Source: Nocardia pneumoniae NBRC 100136 | GTDB lineage: Bacteria > Actinomycetota > Actinomycetes > Mycobacteriales > Mycobacteriaceae | Length of the DNA stretch: 64,000 bases | NCBI RefSeq assembly: GCF_000308755.1 | Contig: NZ_BAGF01000087.1 | Location: 1-64,000 of the forward strand | Direction of reading: 5' to 3' | In this document: positions 36,952-46,224 of the stretch, in pieces | How the letters are laid out: every line of letters starts with the position of its first letter | Position numbering within the stretch: position 1 is the first letter of the stretch | Made by a program: the position numbers and the translations under genes | The notes under the pieces: model-generated | The model's input: only the letters and a program-made list of their open reading frames with translations | Databases searched by the model: none | What the model was told of the DNA's origin: nothing

Positions 36952-37863
36952 ATGACGATCACCACCTCCATTGGCCCGTTTCCCGTGACAGCGACCCGAA
37001 CCGTCCACCGCGGCGACATCGAACTCGCGGTGTATGAATGCGGTAATCCCGACGGGATACCGGTCCTGTTGATCCACGGCTGGCCCGACACCCACGTGCT
37101 GTGGAGCCGGGTGGCCGCGTTGCTCACAGGCCGCCATCGAGTGATCGCCTTGGACAATCGCGGTGCGGGTGACAGCTCGGCGCCCGCGGATGTCGCGGCC
37201 TACCGGATCGAAGAGCTCGCGGCCGATGTCCGTGCGGTGATCGACGCCGTCGCCCCGGGGCAACGGGTCCACGTGCTCGGCCACGACTGGGGATCGGTGG
37301 TCGGTTGGGAGTTGGTGGCCGCTCCGGACGCCGCGTCGGTGATCGCGTCGTTCACTTCGGTGTCCGGCCCGAACCTGGATTTCCTCGGCGCTTATCTGCG
37401 CGGCCCCGTCACCCCGGCACGGCTGCGCGGCTCGCTCGCCCAAGCCATCGCCTCGGCTTACACCGTCGCTTTCCAGATCCCGGGACTGCCGAATCCGGTG
37501 CTTCGGGTGCTGTCCAACCATTGGCCGCGCTTCCTCGGCTTCTTCGATGGCTTGGATCCCGCGTTGGTGGAGACCGCGCCGACGTTGCGCACCGATATGA
37601 TCAATAACCTGAAGCTCTACCGCGCGAACATCCGCGCGCACTTGCGCCATCCGCGGCCCCGTCCGATCCAGGTGCCGGTGCAGCTGATCGTCGCCACCGG
37701 CGACCGGGCGGTGCGGCCGGTGGTCAATGCCGAGGCCGATCGGTGGGTGTCGAACCTGACCCGCGCCGAGATCTCGGCACGGCATTGGTCGCCGATCTCA
37801 CATCCGGCGGAGCTGGCACGCCACACGGCCGCCTTCGTGGATCGGGTCGGCGCCGCTCGCTGA
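36952..37863 (+). CDS. Alpha/beta hydrolase, epoxide hydrolase-like
   Basis: A 303-aa protein with oxyanion-hole motif HGWPD (about residue 43), nucleophile elbow GHDWG (about 110-114; nucleophile Asp, as in epoxide hydrolases and haloalkane dehalogenases, not Ser), a lid region rich in Phe/Pro (170-215), the acid strand VPVQLIVATGDRAVRP, and a catalytic His near RHWSPISHP. No signal peptide. It resembles the hydrolase half of EphD-type mycobacterial proteins, but without the short-chain dehydrogenase half. It is not part of the conserved origin gene set and interrupts the dciA-gyrB neighbourhood. Substrate unknown. Confidence 0.85.
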   Translation: MTITTSIGPFPVTATRTVHRGDIELAVYECGNPDGIPVLLIHGWPDTHVLWSRVAALLTGRHRVIALDNRGAGDSSAPADVAAYRIEELAADVRAVIDAVAPGQRVHVLGHDWGSVVGWELVAAPDAASVIASFTSVSGPNLDFLGAYLRGPVTPARLRGSLAQAIASAYTVAFQIPGLPNPVLRVLSNHWPRFLGFFDGLDPALVETAPTLRTDMINNLKLYRANIRAHLRHPRPRPIQVPVQLIVATGDRAVRPVVNAEADRWVSNLTRAEISARHWSPISHPAELARHTAAFVDRVGAAR

Positions 37864-38175
37864 TCGCCCGCAGCCCGAAGTCCGCAGCGTCCAACGCATC
37901 TCTCAGCCGACGCCTGATGGATCAAAACCATCGGAAGGCGGAACCGAGTCGGCGGAATCCGTTTTCTCGCATTCACGGAGCCGTCAGGGGTGTCGGATGT
38001 GCGTTGTAAGTTGGGTGTACCAGTAGGATGGTGACGTAACTAGCGGCGATACCTTCGGCGCGTTTCGCACAGTCCGCGCGTGGACCCTAATTTTCGATCA
38101 GATACCACCAGGGCCCCACGTGTGCTGTCCGATCGATGTATGCCGGGATCAGCAAGTAAGGAGAGCTACCGACCA
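37864..38175. promoter_or_regulatory. gyrB leader region
   Basis: 312 bases between the hydrolase gene and gyrB. A possible -10 TAGGAT at 38024-38029 has a -35-like TTGTAA at 38004, but the 14-base spacing is short. No hairpin or riboswitch fold was recognised. Confidence 0.35.
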
Positions 38176-40221
38176 GTGGCTGCCAAAGACTCCACCGCAT
38201 CGGGTTCGACCAAGGCGACCGGGAAGCAGGACTATGGTGCCTCCTCCATCACGGTTCTCGAGGGGCTCGAGGCGGTTCGCAAGCGTCCGGGCATGTACAT
38301 CGGCTCCACCGGCGAGCGCGGTCTGCACCACCTGATCTGGGAGGTCGTCGACAACTCCGTCGACGAGGCGATGGCCGGGTACGCGACGAAGGTCGAGGTC
38401 ACCCTGCTGGCCGACGGCGGCGTCGAAGTGGTCGACGACGGCCGCGGCATCCCGGTCGCGATGCACGCCCAAGGCGTGCCCACCATCGAGGTCGTCATGA
38501 CCCAGCTGCATGCCGGCGGCAAGTTCGACTCGGATTCCTACGCGGTGTCCGGCGGTTTGCACGGCGTCGGCATCTCCGTGGTCAACGCGCTGTCGACCCG
38601 CCTGGAGGCGGAGATCGACCGCGACGGCTACCACTGGAGCCAGACCTACAAGGACGCCACTCCCGGCAAGCTGGTGCAGGGCGAACCGACCAAGAAGACC
38701 GGCACCACCATCCGCTTCTGGGCGGACCCGGAGGTCTTCGAGACCACAACCTACAACTTCGAGACGGTGGCCCGCAGGCTGCAGGAGATGGCGTTCCTGA
38801 ACAAAGGACTGACCATCAAGCTCACCGACGAGCGCGTCAGCGACTCCGAGGTCATCGACGAGGTGGTCAGCGAGACCGCCGAGGCGCCCAAGCACGCCGA
38901 CCAGAACGGCGCCGCGGCCGAGCACAAGGTCAAGACCAGGACCTACCACTACCCGGGCGGACTGGAGGACTTCGTCCGCCACATCAACCGGACCAAGCAG
39001 CCGATCCACAACTCGGTCGTCGGGTTCACCGGCAAGGGCACCGGCCACGAGCTCGAGGTCGCGATGCAGTGGAACTCCGGTTACTCGGAGTCGGTGCACA
39101 CTTTCGCCAACACCATCAACACCCACGAGGGCGGCACGCACGAAGAGGGCTTCCGCGCGGCGTTGACCACGGTGGTCAACAAGTACGCGAAGGACAAGAA
39201 GCTCATCAAGGAGAAGGACGGCAACCTCACCGGTGACGACATCCGGGAGGGCCTGGCCGCCATCGTGAGCGTCAAGGTCGGCGAGCCGCAGTTCGAGGGC
39301 CAGACCAAGACCAAGCTCGGCAACACCGAGGTGAAGTCGTTCGTGCAGCGCACCTGCAATGAGCACCTCACCCACTGGTTCGAAGCCAACCCAGCCGACG
39401 CGAAGACCATCGTGAACAAGGCGGTGTCCTCGGCGCAGGCCCGCGTCGCCGCGCGCAAAGCGCGCGAGCTGGTGCGCCGCAAGTCGGCCACCGACCTGGG
39501 CGGTCTGCCCGGCAAGCTGGCCGACTGCCGGTCCAAGGACCCGCACAAGTCCGAGATCTACATCGTCGAGGGTGACTCCGCGGGCGGCTCGGCCAAGTCC
39601 GGTCGCGACTCGATGTACCAGGCGATCCTGCCGATCCGAGGCAAGATCATCAACGTCGAGAAGGCGCGCATCGACAAGGTCCTCAAGAACAACGAGGTCC
39701 AGTCCATCATCACCGCGTTCGGCACCGGCATCCACGACGAGTTCGACATCAGCAAGCTGCGGTATCACAAGATCGTGCTGATGGCCGACGCCGACGTCGA
39801 CGGCCAGCACATCTCGACGCTGCTGCTCACGCTGCTGTTCCGGTTCATGCGCCCGCTGGTCGAACACGGTCACGTGTATCTGGCGCAGCCGCCGCTGTAC
39901 AAGCTCAAGTGGCAGCGCAGCGACCCGGAGTTCGCCTACTCCGATCGCGAGCGCGACGGTCTGCTCGAGGCCGGTCTCGCCGCGGGCAAGAAGATCAACA
40001 AGGACGACGGCGTGCAGCGCTACAAGGGTCTCGGTGAGATGAACCCCAAGGAGCTGTGGGAGACCACCATGGATCCGTCGGTGCGGCTGTTGCGTCAAGT
40101 GACGTTGGACGACGCGGCGGCCGCCGACGAGCTGTTCAGCGTGCTGATGGGCGAAGACGTCGAGGCGCGGCGCAGTTTCATCACGCGCAACGCCAAGGAC
40201 GTCCGCTTCCTCGATCTGTGA
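38176..40221 (+). CDS. gyrB: DNA gyrase subunit B
   Basis: A 681-aa subunit from GTG 38176, preferred over an in-frame ATG at 38080 since homology begins at VAAKDST and length then matches mycobacterial GyrB. ATPase motifs: RPGMYIGSTGERGLHHL, DDGRGIPV and GGLHGVGISVVNALS. The TOPRIM domain has EGDSAGG (465-471) and DADVDG. The C-terminal tail ends RNAKDVRFLDL. The loop KNNEVQ (504-509) has Asn506 where M. tuberculosis has Thr (T539 in its numbering), a residue linked to quinolone response. It forms the A2B2 gyrase with gyrA, 109 bases downstream. Confidence 0.97.
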   Translation: MAAKDSTASGSTKATGKQDYGASSITVLEGLEAVRKRPGMYIGSTGERGLHHLIWEVVDNSVDEAMAGYATKVEVTLLADGGVEVVDDGRGIPVAMHAQGVPTIEVVMTQLHAGGKFDSDSYAVSGGLHGVGISVVNALSTRLEAEIDRDGYHWSQTYKDATPGKLVQGEPTKKTGTTIRFWADPEVFETTTYNFETVARRLQEMAFLNKGLTIKLTDERVSDSEVIDEVVSETAEAPKHADQNGAAAEHKVKTRTYHYPGGLEDFVRHINRTKQPIHNSVVGFTGKGTGHELEVAMQWNSGYSESVHTFANTINTHEGGTHEEGFRAALTTVVNKYAKDKKLIKEKDGNLTGDDIREGLAAIVSVKVGEPQFEGQTKTKLGNTEVKSFVQRTCNEHLTHWFEANPADAKTIVNKAVSSAQARVAARKARELVRRKSATDLGGLPGKLADCRSKDPHKSEIYIVEGDSAGGSAKSGRDSMYQAILPIRGKIINVEKARIDKVLKNNEVQSIITAFGTGIHDEFDISKLRYHKIVLMADADVDGQHISTLLLTLLFRFMRPLVEHGHVYLAQPPLYKLKWQRSDPEFAYSDRERDGLLEAGLAAGKKINKDDGVQRYKGLGEMNPKELWETTMDPSVRLLRQVTLDDAAAADELFSVLMGEDVEARRSFITRNAKDVRFLDL

Positions 40222-40330
40222 GTCAGCACGCGCGCCGTGACGCGCGATCCCACGATTCCGCACGAGACCATCGCGCAGCGCTCATGACGCCGACGGGGTG
40301 CGGGAGCATTCGCAAGACACAGGAGACCTC

Positions 40331-42844
40331 ATGACCGACACCACCCTGCCTCCGACCGGCGGCGAGCGCATCGAACCGGTCGACATCCAGCAGGAGATGC
40401 AGAACAGCTACATCGATTACGCGATGAGCGTGATCGTCGGCCGAGCGCTGCCCGACGTGCGCGACGGCCTGAAGCCGGTGCACCGGCGCATCCTCTACGC
40501 GATGTACGACAACGGGTATCGGCCCGACCGCGGCTATGTGAAGTCCGCGCGCCCGGTCGCCGAGACCATGGGTAACTACCACCCGCACGGCGACGTCCCG
40601 ATCTACGACACCCTGGTGCGCATGGCCCAGCCGTGGTCGCTGCGCTACCCGCTGGTGGATCCGCAGGGCAACTTCGGTTCGCGCGGCAACGACGGCCCGG
40701 CCGCCATGCGGTACACCGAGTGCCGTCTCACGCCCATCGCCATGGAGATGCTGCGCGAAATCGACCACGAGACGGTCGATTTCGTGCCGAACTACGACGG
40801 CCGCTCACAGGAGCCGGTGGTTCTGCCGTCCCGGGTGCCGAACCTGCTGATCAACGGCTCGGGCGGCATCGCGGTCGGTATGGCGACCAATATCCCGCCG
40901 CACAATCTCAACGAGGTCGCCGAGGCGATCTACTGGGCGTTGGACAACCACGACGCCGACGAGGAAGCCACGCTCGCCGCGTGCATGGAGCGGGTCAAGG
41001 GCCCGGATTTCCCGACCGAGGGCCTGATCGTGGGCACCCAGGGCATCCAGGACGCCTACTCCACCGGGCGCGGCTCCATCCGCATGCGCGGTGTGGTCGA
41101 GATCGAGGAAGACAACAAGGGCCGCACCACGATCGTCATCACGGAGCTGCCCTACCAGGTCAACCCGGACAATCTGATCTCCTCGATCGCCGAACAGGTG
41201 CGCGACGGCAAGATCGCGGGCATCTCCGACATCCACGACGAGTCCTCCGACCGCGCGGGCCTGCGCATCGTGGTCACCGTCAAGCGCGACGCCGTGGCCA
41301 AGGTGGTGCTGAACAACCTCTACAAGCACACCCAGCTGCAGACCAGCTTCGGTGCGAACATGCTGTCCATCGTCGACGGGGTGCCGCGCACCCTGCGGCT
41401 GGACCAGATGATCCGCCATTACGTCAACCACCAGCTCGACGTGATCGTGCGGCGCACCCGCTACCTGCTGCGCAAGGCCGAGGAACGGGCCCACATCCTG
41501 CGCGGTCTGGTCAAGGCGCTGGACGCGCTGGACGAGGTCATCGCACTGATCCGCCGCTCGGCCGACACCGAGACCGCGCGCACCGGCCTCATGCGCCTGC
41601 TGGACATCGACGAGATCCAGGCCACCGCGATTCTCGATATGCAGCTGCGGCGCCTCTCGGCGTTGGAGCGGCAGAAGATCGTCGACGAGCTGGCCAAGAT
41701 CGAGCTGGAGATCGCCGATCTCAAGGACATCCTGGAGAAGCCGGAGCGCCAGCGCGCGATCGTCCGCGACGAACTGCAGGAAATCGTCGACAAGTACGGC
41801 GACGAGCGGCGCACCAAGATCATCGCGGCCGACGGCGACGTGGCCGACGAGGATCTCATCGCCCGCGAAGACGTGGTCGTCACGATCACCGAGACCGGCT
41901 ACGCCAAGCGCACCAAGACCGATCTCTATCGGAGCCAGAAGCGCGGCGGCAAGGGTGTGCAAGGCGCCGGTCTCAAACAGGACGACATCGTCAAGCACTT
42001 CTTCATCACCTCGACGCACGACTGGTTGCTGTTCTTCACGAACAAGGGCCGCGTCTACCGCGCCAAGGCGTATGAACTGCCCGAGGCCAACCGCACCGCG
42101 CGCGGGCAGCACGTGGCGAACCTGCTGGCGTTCCAGCCGGACGAGAAGATCGCCCAGATCATCCAGATCAAGTCCTACAACGATGCTCCGTACCTGGTGC
42201 TGGCCACCAAGAACGGTCTGGTGAAGAAGTCGAAGCTGACCGACTTCGACTCCAACCGCAGCGGCGGCATCGTCGCGGTCAATCTGCGCGACGAGGACGA
42301 ATTGGTCGGCGCCGTGCTCTGCTCGGCCGACGACGACCTGCTGCTGGTCTCGGCGCTCGGCCAGTCCATTCGCTTCTCGGCCACCGACGAGGCGTTGCGT
42401 CCGATGGGCCGCGCCACCTCGGGCGTGCAGGGCATGCGGTTCAACGACAGCGATGAGCTGTTGTCCCTCAATGTGGTTCGCGATGGCACATATCTGCTGG
42501 TCGCGACGTCCGGCGGATATGCGAAGCGGACCGCGATCGAGGAGTACACCCCGCAGGGTCGCGGCGGTAAAGGCGTATTGACCATCCAGTTCGACGCGAA
42601 ACGTGGCACCCTGGTCGGGGCGCTCATCGTCGACGACGAGGATGAGTTGTACGCGATCACCTCCGGGGGCGGCGTCATCCGGACGGCGGCGAAGCAGGTT
42701 CGTAAGGCTGGACGGCAGACCAAGGGCGTGCGATTGATGAACCTCGCGGAGGGCGATACCTTGCTTGCGATCGCGCGCAATGCCGACGAGCCCGATCCCG
42801 ATCAGGTCGCCGGCGGCGGCGACACCGGTTCTTCTGAGAAGTAA
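40331..42844 (+). CDS. gyrA: DNA gyrase subunit A, unusual QRDR
   Basis: An 837-aa subunit; ATG 40331 has AGGAG 5 bases upstream. Active-site Tyr128 lies in RYTECRL. The breakage-reunion domain runs to about 500 and the C-terminal beta-pinwheel holds the GyrA box QKRGGKG and repeats such as TKNGLVKKSKL. The quinolone-determining loop reads HPHGDVPIYD: Val89 and Pro90 replace Ala90/Ser91 of M. tuberculosis (Ser83/Ala84 of E. coli); Asp93 is kept. Val or Pro at these sites is known to give fluoroquinolone resistance in those species, so this enzyme may be intrinsically less sensitive. Confidence 0.97.
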   Translation: MTDTTLPPTGGERIEPVDIQQEMQNSYIDYAMSVIVGRALPDVRDGLKPVHRRILYAMYDNGYRPDRGYVKSARPVAETMGNYHPHGDVPIYDTLVRMAQPWSLRYPLVDPQGNFGSRGNDGPAAMRYTECRLTPIAMEMLREIDHETVDFVPNYDGRSQEPVVLPSRVPNLLINGSGGIAVGMATNIPPHNLNEVAEAIYWALDNHDADEEATLAACMERVKGPDFPTEGLIVGTQGIQDAYSTGRGSIRMRGVVEIEEDNKGRTTIVITELPYQVNPDNLISSIAEQVRDGKIAGISDIHDESSDRAGLRIVVTVKRDAVAKVVLNNLYKHTQLQTSFGANMLSIVDGVPRTLRLDQMIRHYVNHQLDVIVRRTRYLLRKAEERAHILRGLVKALDALDEVIALIRRSADTETARTGLMRLLDIDEIQATAILDMQLRRLSALERQKIVDELAKIELEIADLKDILEKPERQRAIVRDELQEIVDKYGDERRTKIIAADGDVADEDLIAREDVVVTITETGYAKRTKTDLYRSQKRGGKGVQGAGLKQDDIVKHFFITSTHDWLLFFTNKGRVYRAKAYELPEANRTARGQHVANLLAFQPDEKIAQIIQIKSYNDAPYLVLATKNGLVKKSKLTDFDSNRSGGIVAVNLRDEDELVGAVLCSADDDLLLVSALGQSIRFSATDEALRPMGRATSGVQGMRFNDSDELLSLNVVRDGTYLLVATSGGYAKRTAIEEYTPQGRGGKGVLTIQFDAKRGTLVGALIVDDEDELYAITSGGGVIRTAAKQVRKAGRQTKGVRLMNLAEGDTLLAIARNADEPDPDQVAGGGDTGSSEK

Positions 42845-42883
42845 TCCAATAGCGGCGGCAACGAACGGATCTAAGGATTCCCA

Positions 42884-44077
42884 TTGACCACTCCGAATCA
42901 GCCGAATGACGAGCGGCACCAGACGAACGGTGTGACCGAGCGGATCGCACCGTCCCCGATCCCGCCGCGGCCGATCCCACGGCCGGTCGCCTCGGCCGAG
43001 AACGGTCAGCCCGGTGGCGGCCAGCAAGGAGGCGGCCAGCCGGGCGGCCACCCCGGTGGTGGACAACCGGGTGGTCACCAGGGCCAACCGGGTCCGCAGC
43101 CCGGTGGGCAGCCGCAGCCGGGTAACCAGCCCGGCGCCAACCAGTCGAATGCCCAGCCGCAGGAGATCAAGCAGGGTGATTTCCCGGCACAGCAGGGGAT
43201 GGCGGACAAGGCGCCCGGCGGCGACGGCCAGGACCACTTCGATCAGAAGACGGCGCGGATGAACACCAAGGCCGAGCAGTCCGCGCCCGAGGGCGGGGAC
43301 AAGCAGGCCGGGGGCCCAGCAGGCAACGGTGGCAAGCAGCAGTCGCCGTACCAGGACGGCGGCTGGTCGCAGCAGCTTCCGCAGCGGGAGCCGCAGTCCA
43401 ACCTGTACCGCCCTGGCCAGGCGCCGGTCACCGGCCGCCCGAATTCCGGCGGCGGGTCGGTCGGGCTCGGCAACAGCATGTCCAATGCGCGCACCACCGC
43501 GGATCTGGCGGCCAAGGCGGCACGCAAGGAAGCGGCGATGGTGAAGTCCGTCGGCATCGACGGACCCACCCGCAGCATCGCGCGCCCGGAGTTGATCAAA
43601 GACATGCCCGACCTGTCCGAGATCCGCCATCCGCTGCCGCAGACCGAAGCCACCGGTCCGCAGTCGGGGCCGGTCTCGCCCGCGGTTCCGGTCGCGGTCG
43701 CCGCGGTCGCTTCCGGTCAGCCGCTGCGGGCCACCGTGCAGATCCGTCGCATCGATCCCTGGTCGACGCTGAAGATCTCGCTGGTGATCAGCGTGGCGAT
43801 GTTCTTCGTGTGGATGCTGGCGGTCGGCCTGCTGTACATCGTGCTCGAGGGCATGGGCGTGTGGGAACGGCTCAACAACACGTTCACCGACATGGTGTCC
43901 CAGGACAGCGGCTCGGTGGGGTTGATCGACGCCGGCACCGTCTTCGGCTACGCGGGCGTGATCGGCCTGATCAACGTCGTCCTGTTCACCGCGCTCGGCA
44001 CGGTCGGCACTTTCATCTACAACCAGTGCTGCGACCTCGTCGGCGGCATCCAGGTGACCCTGGCCGACCCCGACTAG
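42884..44077 (+). CDS. DUF3566 membrane protein, Rv0007-like
   Basis: A 397-aa protein from a TTG at 42884 (AAGGATT upstream). Residues 1-280 are hydrophilic and low in complexity, rich in Gly, Gln and Pro (repeats like GGQPGG). The DUF3566 domain (about 285-395) has IRRIDPWSTLKISLVIS and two membrane helices (about 300-325 and 350-375). The gene always follows gyrA in Mycobacteriales (Rv0007). Function is not known; membrane placement and the Gln/Pro tail suggest protein contacts at the cell pole or septum, which is inference. Confidence 0.87.
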   Translation: MTTPNQPNDERHQTNGVTERIAPSPIPPRPIPRPVASAENGQPGGGQQGGGQPGGHPGGGQPGGHQGQPGPQPGGQPQPGNQPGANQSNAQPQEIKQGDFPAQQGMADKAPGGDGQDHFDQKTARMNTKAEQSAPEGGDKQAGGPAGNGGKQQSPYQDGGWSQQLPQREPQSNLYRPGQAPVTGRPNSGGGSVGLGNSMSNARTTADLAAKAARKEAAMVKSVGIDGPTRSIARPELIKDMPDLSEIRHPLPQTEATGPQSGPVSPAVPVAVAAVASGQPLRATVQIRRIDPWSTLKISLVISVAMFFVWMLAVGLLYIVLEGMGVWERLNNTFTDMVSQDSGSVGLIDAGTVFGYAGVIGLINVVLFTALGTVGTFIYNQCCDLVGGIQVTLADPD

Positions 44078-44091
44078 TCCGGTTCTTCCGA

Positions 44092-44132
44092 ACGGCCGGT
44101 ACCCGCCCTCGAGGGCGGGTACCGGCCGTTTT
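44092..44132 (+). terminator. Strong palindromic terminator after gyrA operon
   Basis: A 38-bp perfect palindrome, ACGGCCGGTACCCGCCCTC and its reverse complement (44092-44129), is followed by TTTT. It ends the gyrB-gyrA-DUF3566 transcripts ahead of the tRNA-Ile gene. Confidence 0.93.
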
Positions 44133-44387
44133 GGTGTCGGACATCGTCTCCGGGCACGGGTACGCTGACCATGCCTGCAATCCCGGTGCTGGAAAGACGG
44201 GCGATCGGGTGTCGACCACCGGGAGTTCTCGGCATCCGCGCCCGTACCAGGGTTCGCAATCCCTGCCGGTCAGCGCCCGCCGGGTCGTGCCCCAGTCCAC
44301 CGCGAGCCCCCTACCAGCCGTTTTGGTTCATTTAGGTCATGTCCGGTAGTCTTTGCTCTCGGCTCGGCGATCCGAGTCGAACAACAT

Positions 44388-44461
44388 GGGCCTATAGCTC
44401 AGGCGGTTAGAGCGCTTCGCTGATAACGAAGAGGTCGGAGGTTCAAGTCCTCCTAGGCCCA
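44388..44461 (+). tRNA. ileT: tRNA-Ile (GAT)
   Basis: A 74-base cloverleaf: acceptor GGGCCTA/TAGGCCC, D-arm with AGCTCAGGCGGTTAGAGC, anticodon loop CTGATAA with anticodon GAT, and T-arm GGAGGTTCAAGTCCTCC. CCA is not encoded (ACCC follows). Same position as ileT in mycobacteria. Confidence 0.98.
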
Positions 44462-44876
44462 CCCTATTTCCCGAGGTGAATTCCTCCTTCTGCGGCTCCA
44501 TTGCCCGGTAAGCCGGGTTCATTATGGTGACGAGGGCGCTCGCCGCTCCTCACAAACTCCGATCGCCATGGATCCGCCGAGCGCTGGGCGGCGCCCATCG
44601 ACCCGATGGCCGGTCTCGCCGCCCCCGCAACCGTCGAGCACAAGACCGCCGAGATACAGCAATAGTGCCTGCGCCACAACGCATTCCGCACAGCAGCATC
44701 GCCGATTCCCATCGATGCGGGCCACGGCGGCGCTCCACCGTCGCATCGCTTCAGAGGGAGCATCGGCTGACCGATCCGGTTGGACAAGTCCCCGACAGGC
44801 GCGGTGCGGCCGGTGCGTGAATACGGTCCGCTGGGGTATTCAGCACCCCCCAGTGAGTTCCTGTGAGGAGGCAGTC
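44462..44876. other. Gap between tRNA-Ile and hemerythrin gene
   Basis: 415 bases without a supported gene. In mycobacteria tRNA-Ala lies here; in this window it has moved 4.6 kb on, to the minus strand. A GGGTAT at 44834-44839 recalls a SigB/SigF -10 box, but no GTTT -35 lies at the right distance. Confidence 0.45.
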
Positions 44877-45422
44877 GTGAACGATGTCGTCGATCTCATC
44901 ATGCAGGATCACCGCGAGACGGAGCGGTTGTTCGACGAGCTGAAGCAGCACCAGGACAAGCGCCCGCTGCTGGTTCCAGTGCTGGCCGCGTCACTGGTCG
45001 CGCATAGTCGGGCCGAGGAAACCGAGGTGTACCCCGTCGCGAAGGACGACGTCGGTGAAGTCGAGGAGATAGCGCACAGCCAGCAGGAGCACGCGCAGGT
45101 CGAGCAGCTCTTGCTCCGGCTGACCGAGACCGACCCGGAGTCACGGGAGTTCGACTCGGTGCTGGCCGAACTCGCCGAAGCGGTCGTCAGCCACATTCAG
45201 GAAGAGGAGTCGACAGTACTGCCGCAGATGCGCGACCAGCTCGACGACAGGCGGCGAGCGGAGCTCGGCCGCGCGTTCGCGGCGAGCCGCGCCCAGCATC
45301 TCGGCGACCGACCGGGCGAGGAGACCGCGCGGGAGCTACAGCAGCAGGCCCGGAATGCGGGCATCCCCGGGGCCTCGAGCATGAGCAAGGAAGAACTCGC
45401 CGCTCAGCTGCGGAATCTCTGA
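44877..45422 (+). CDS. Hemerythrin-like (HHE) domain protein
   Basis: A 181-aa cytoplasmic protein from GTG 44877 (GAGGAGG 6 bases upstream). The four-helix di-iron pattern is visible: DHRETERLFDEL (His12), VAHSRAEETEVYP (His, Glu), AHSQQEHAQVEQLL (His) and VSHIQEEESTVLP (His, Glu). A C-terminal tail (about 140-181) ends SMSKEELAAQLRNL, similar to Rho-N/SAP-like DNA- or RNA-binding ends. Such proteins sense or store oxygen, NO or redox signals. With the SRPBCC and alcohol dehydrogenase genes it forms a stress-type cassette on one strand. Confidence 0.85.
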   Translation: MNDVVDLIMQDHRETERLFDELKQHQDKRPLLVPVLAASLVAHSRAEETEVYPVAKDDVGEVEEIAHSQQEHAQVEQLLLRLTETDPESREFDSVLAELAEAVVSHIQEEESTVLPQMRDQLDDRRRAELGRAFAASRAQHLGDRPGEETARELQQQARNAGIPGASSMSKEELAAQLRNL

Positions 45423-45690
45423 ACGGCTCGGGCGGCGACTGGCCGAGTGCCGAGCAACCACGAGGCCGACTGTCGCGGTCTTCCGATCCGACCGTACGGG
45501 TGAGTTCCTGGCGGTGGAGGCCCGGCCGAGCGGGCGCAACCCGCAAGCCGGTGGAAACCATGGTGAACGCATACCACGATCCGGCTGGGTCAGGTCGACG
45601 GAGCCGGACCGCTGGTGCGAACGCGTGTGCAATGGGGTGCTTCCGGTCGCCGTATTCGGGTAACGCCGAGATCAGACGAAGGGAGCTCTC

Positions 45691-46212
45691 GTGCACTACA
45701 TCGATAAGGCCAAAGAGCAGCTGACCGACCTCGTCGGGAAGGTTGCCGGTTCGGTGTCCCATGGCGGGAACAGTCAGACGGTGACGATCGGCCGACCCCG
45801 GACCGAGGTCGAACAGTTCTGGCGTGACCCTGACAGGCTGTCGCAGGTGCTCGGCGGCATCGCCGAGGTCCGGTCGTCGGCTCCCTCGCGTTACGAGTGG
45901 ATTCTGCGCCCTGGCGCCGACGACTCCGTCGAGTGGAACACCACGCTCGTGGAAGAGGACGACGGCTTGCGTTTCGTCGGCACGACGGGTGAGGGTGACC
46001 GCACGCGCGGTGGCCCGCAGATTCAGCTGACATTCCGGGACGCGCCCCGCGGCCTCGGCACCGAGGTGACGATCCGGGCGCGGACACCGATACCCGACAT
46101 CCTCACCGGAGCAGCCGCGTTCGCCGCGCTCTACCGTGCCCGCGCACTCTTGCAGACCGGCGAGATGCCCACCATCGAACGCAACCCGAGCGCGCGGGCA
46201 TCCGCGCGCTGA
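45691..46212 (+). CDS. SRPBCC family protein (polyketide cyclase/dehydrase-like)
   Basis: A 173-aa protein from GTG 45691 (GAAGGGAG upstream). After an amphipathic N-terminal helix, residues 30-150 follow the START/SRPBCC pattern: TVTIGRPRTEVEQFWRDPDRLSQVLGGIAEVRS, YEWILRP, VEWNTTLVEED, and GTEVTIRARTPIP. The fold binds hydrophobic ligands. It ends 12 bases before the alcohol dehydrogenase gene, so the two are in one operon; in other actinobacteria SRPBCC and this ADH type often pair. Ligand unknown. Confidence 0.8.
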   Translation: MHYIDKAKEQLTDLVGKVAGSVSHGGNSQTVTIGRPRTEVEQFWRDPDRLSQVLGGIAEVRSSAPSRYEWILRPGADDSVEWNTTLVEEDDGLRFVGTTGEGDRTRGGPQIQLTFRDAPRGLGTEVTIRARTPIPDILTGAAAFAALYRARALLQTGEMPTIERNPSARASAR

Positions 46213-46224
46213 ACAGGAGACGAC

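Noticed and set aside
38004..38029. gyrB promoter TTGTAA / TAGGAT
   Set aside because: The 14-base spacer is too short for a sigma-70-type promoter; kept only as a weak note in the leader entry.
44133..44387. tRNA- or RNA-like fold between the gyrA terminator and tRNA-Ile
   Set aside because: Several GGTACGGG-type phrases looked structured, but no cloverleaf or known RNA family pattern could be built.
44834..44839. SigB/SigF-type -10 box GGGTAT before the hemerythrin gene
   Set aside because: No GTTT-like -35 lies at 15-17 bases upstream, so the promoter call is not supported.
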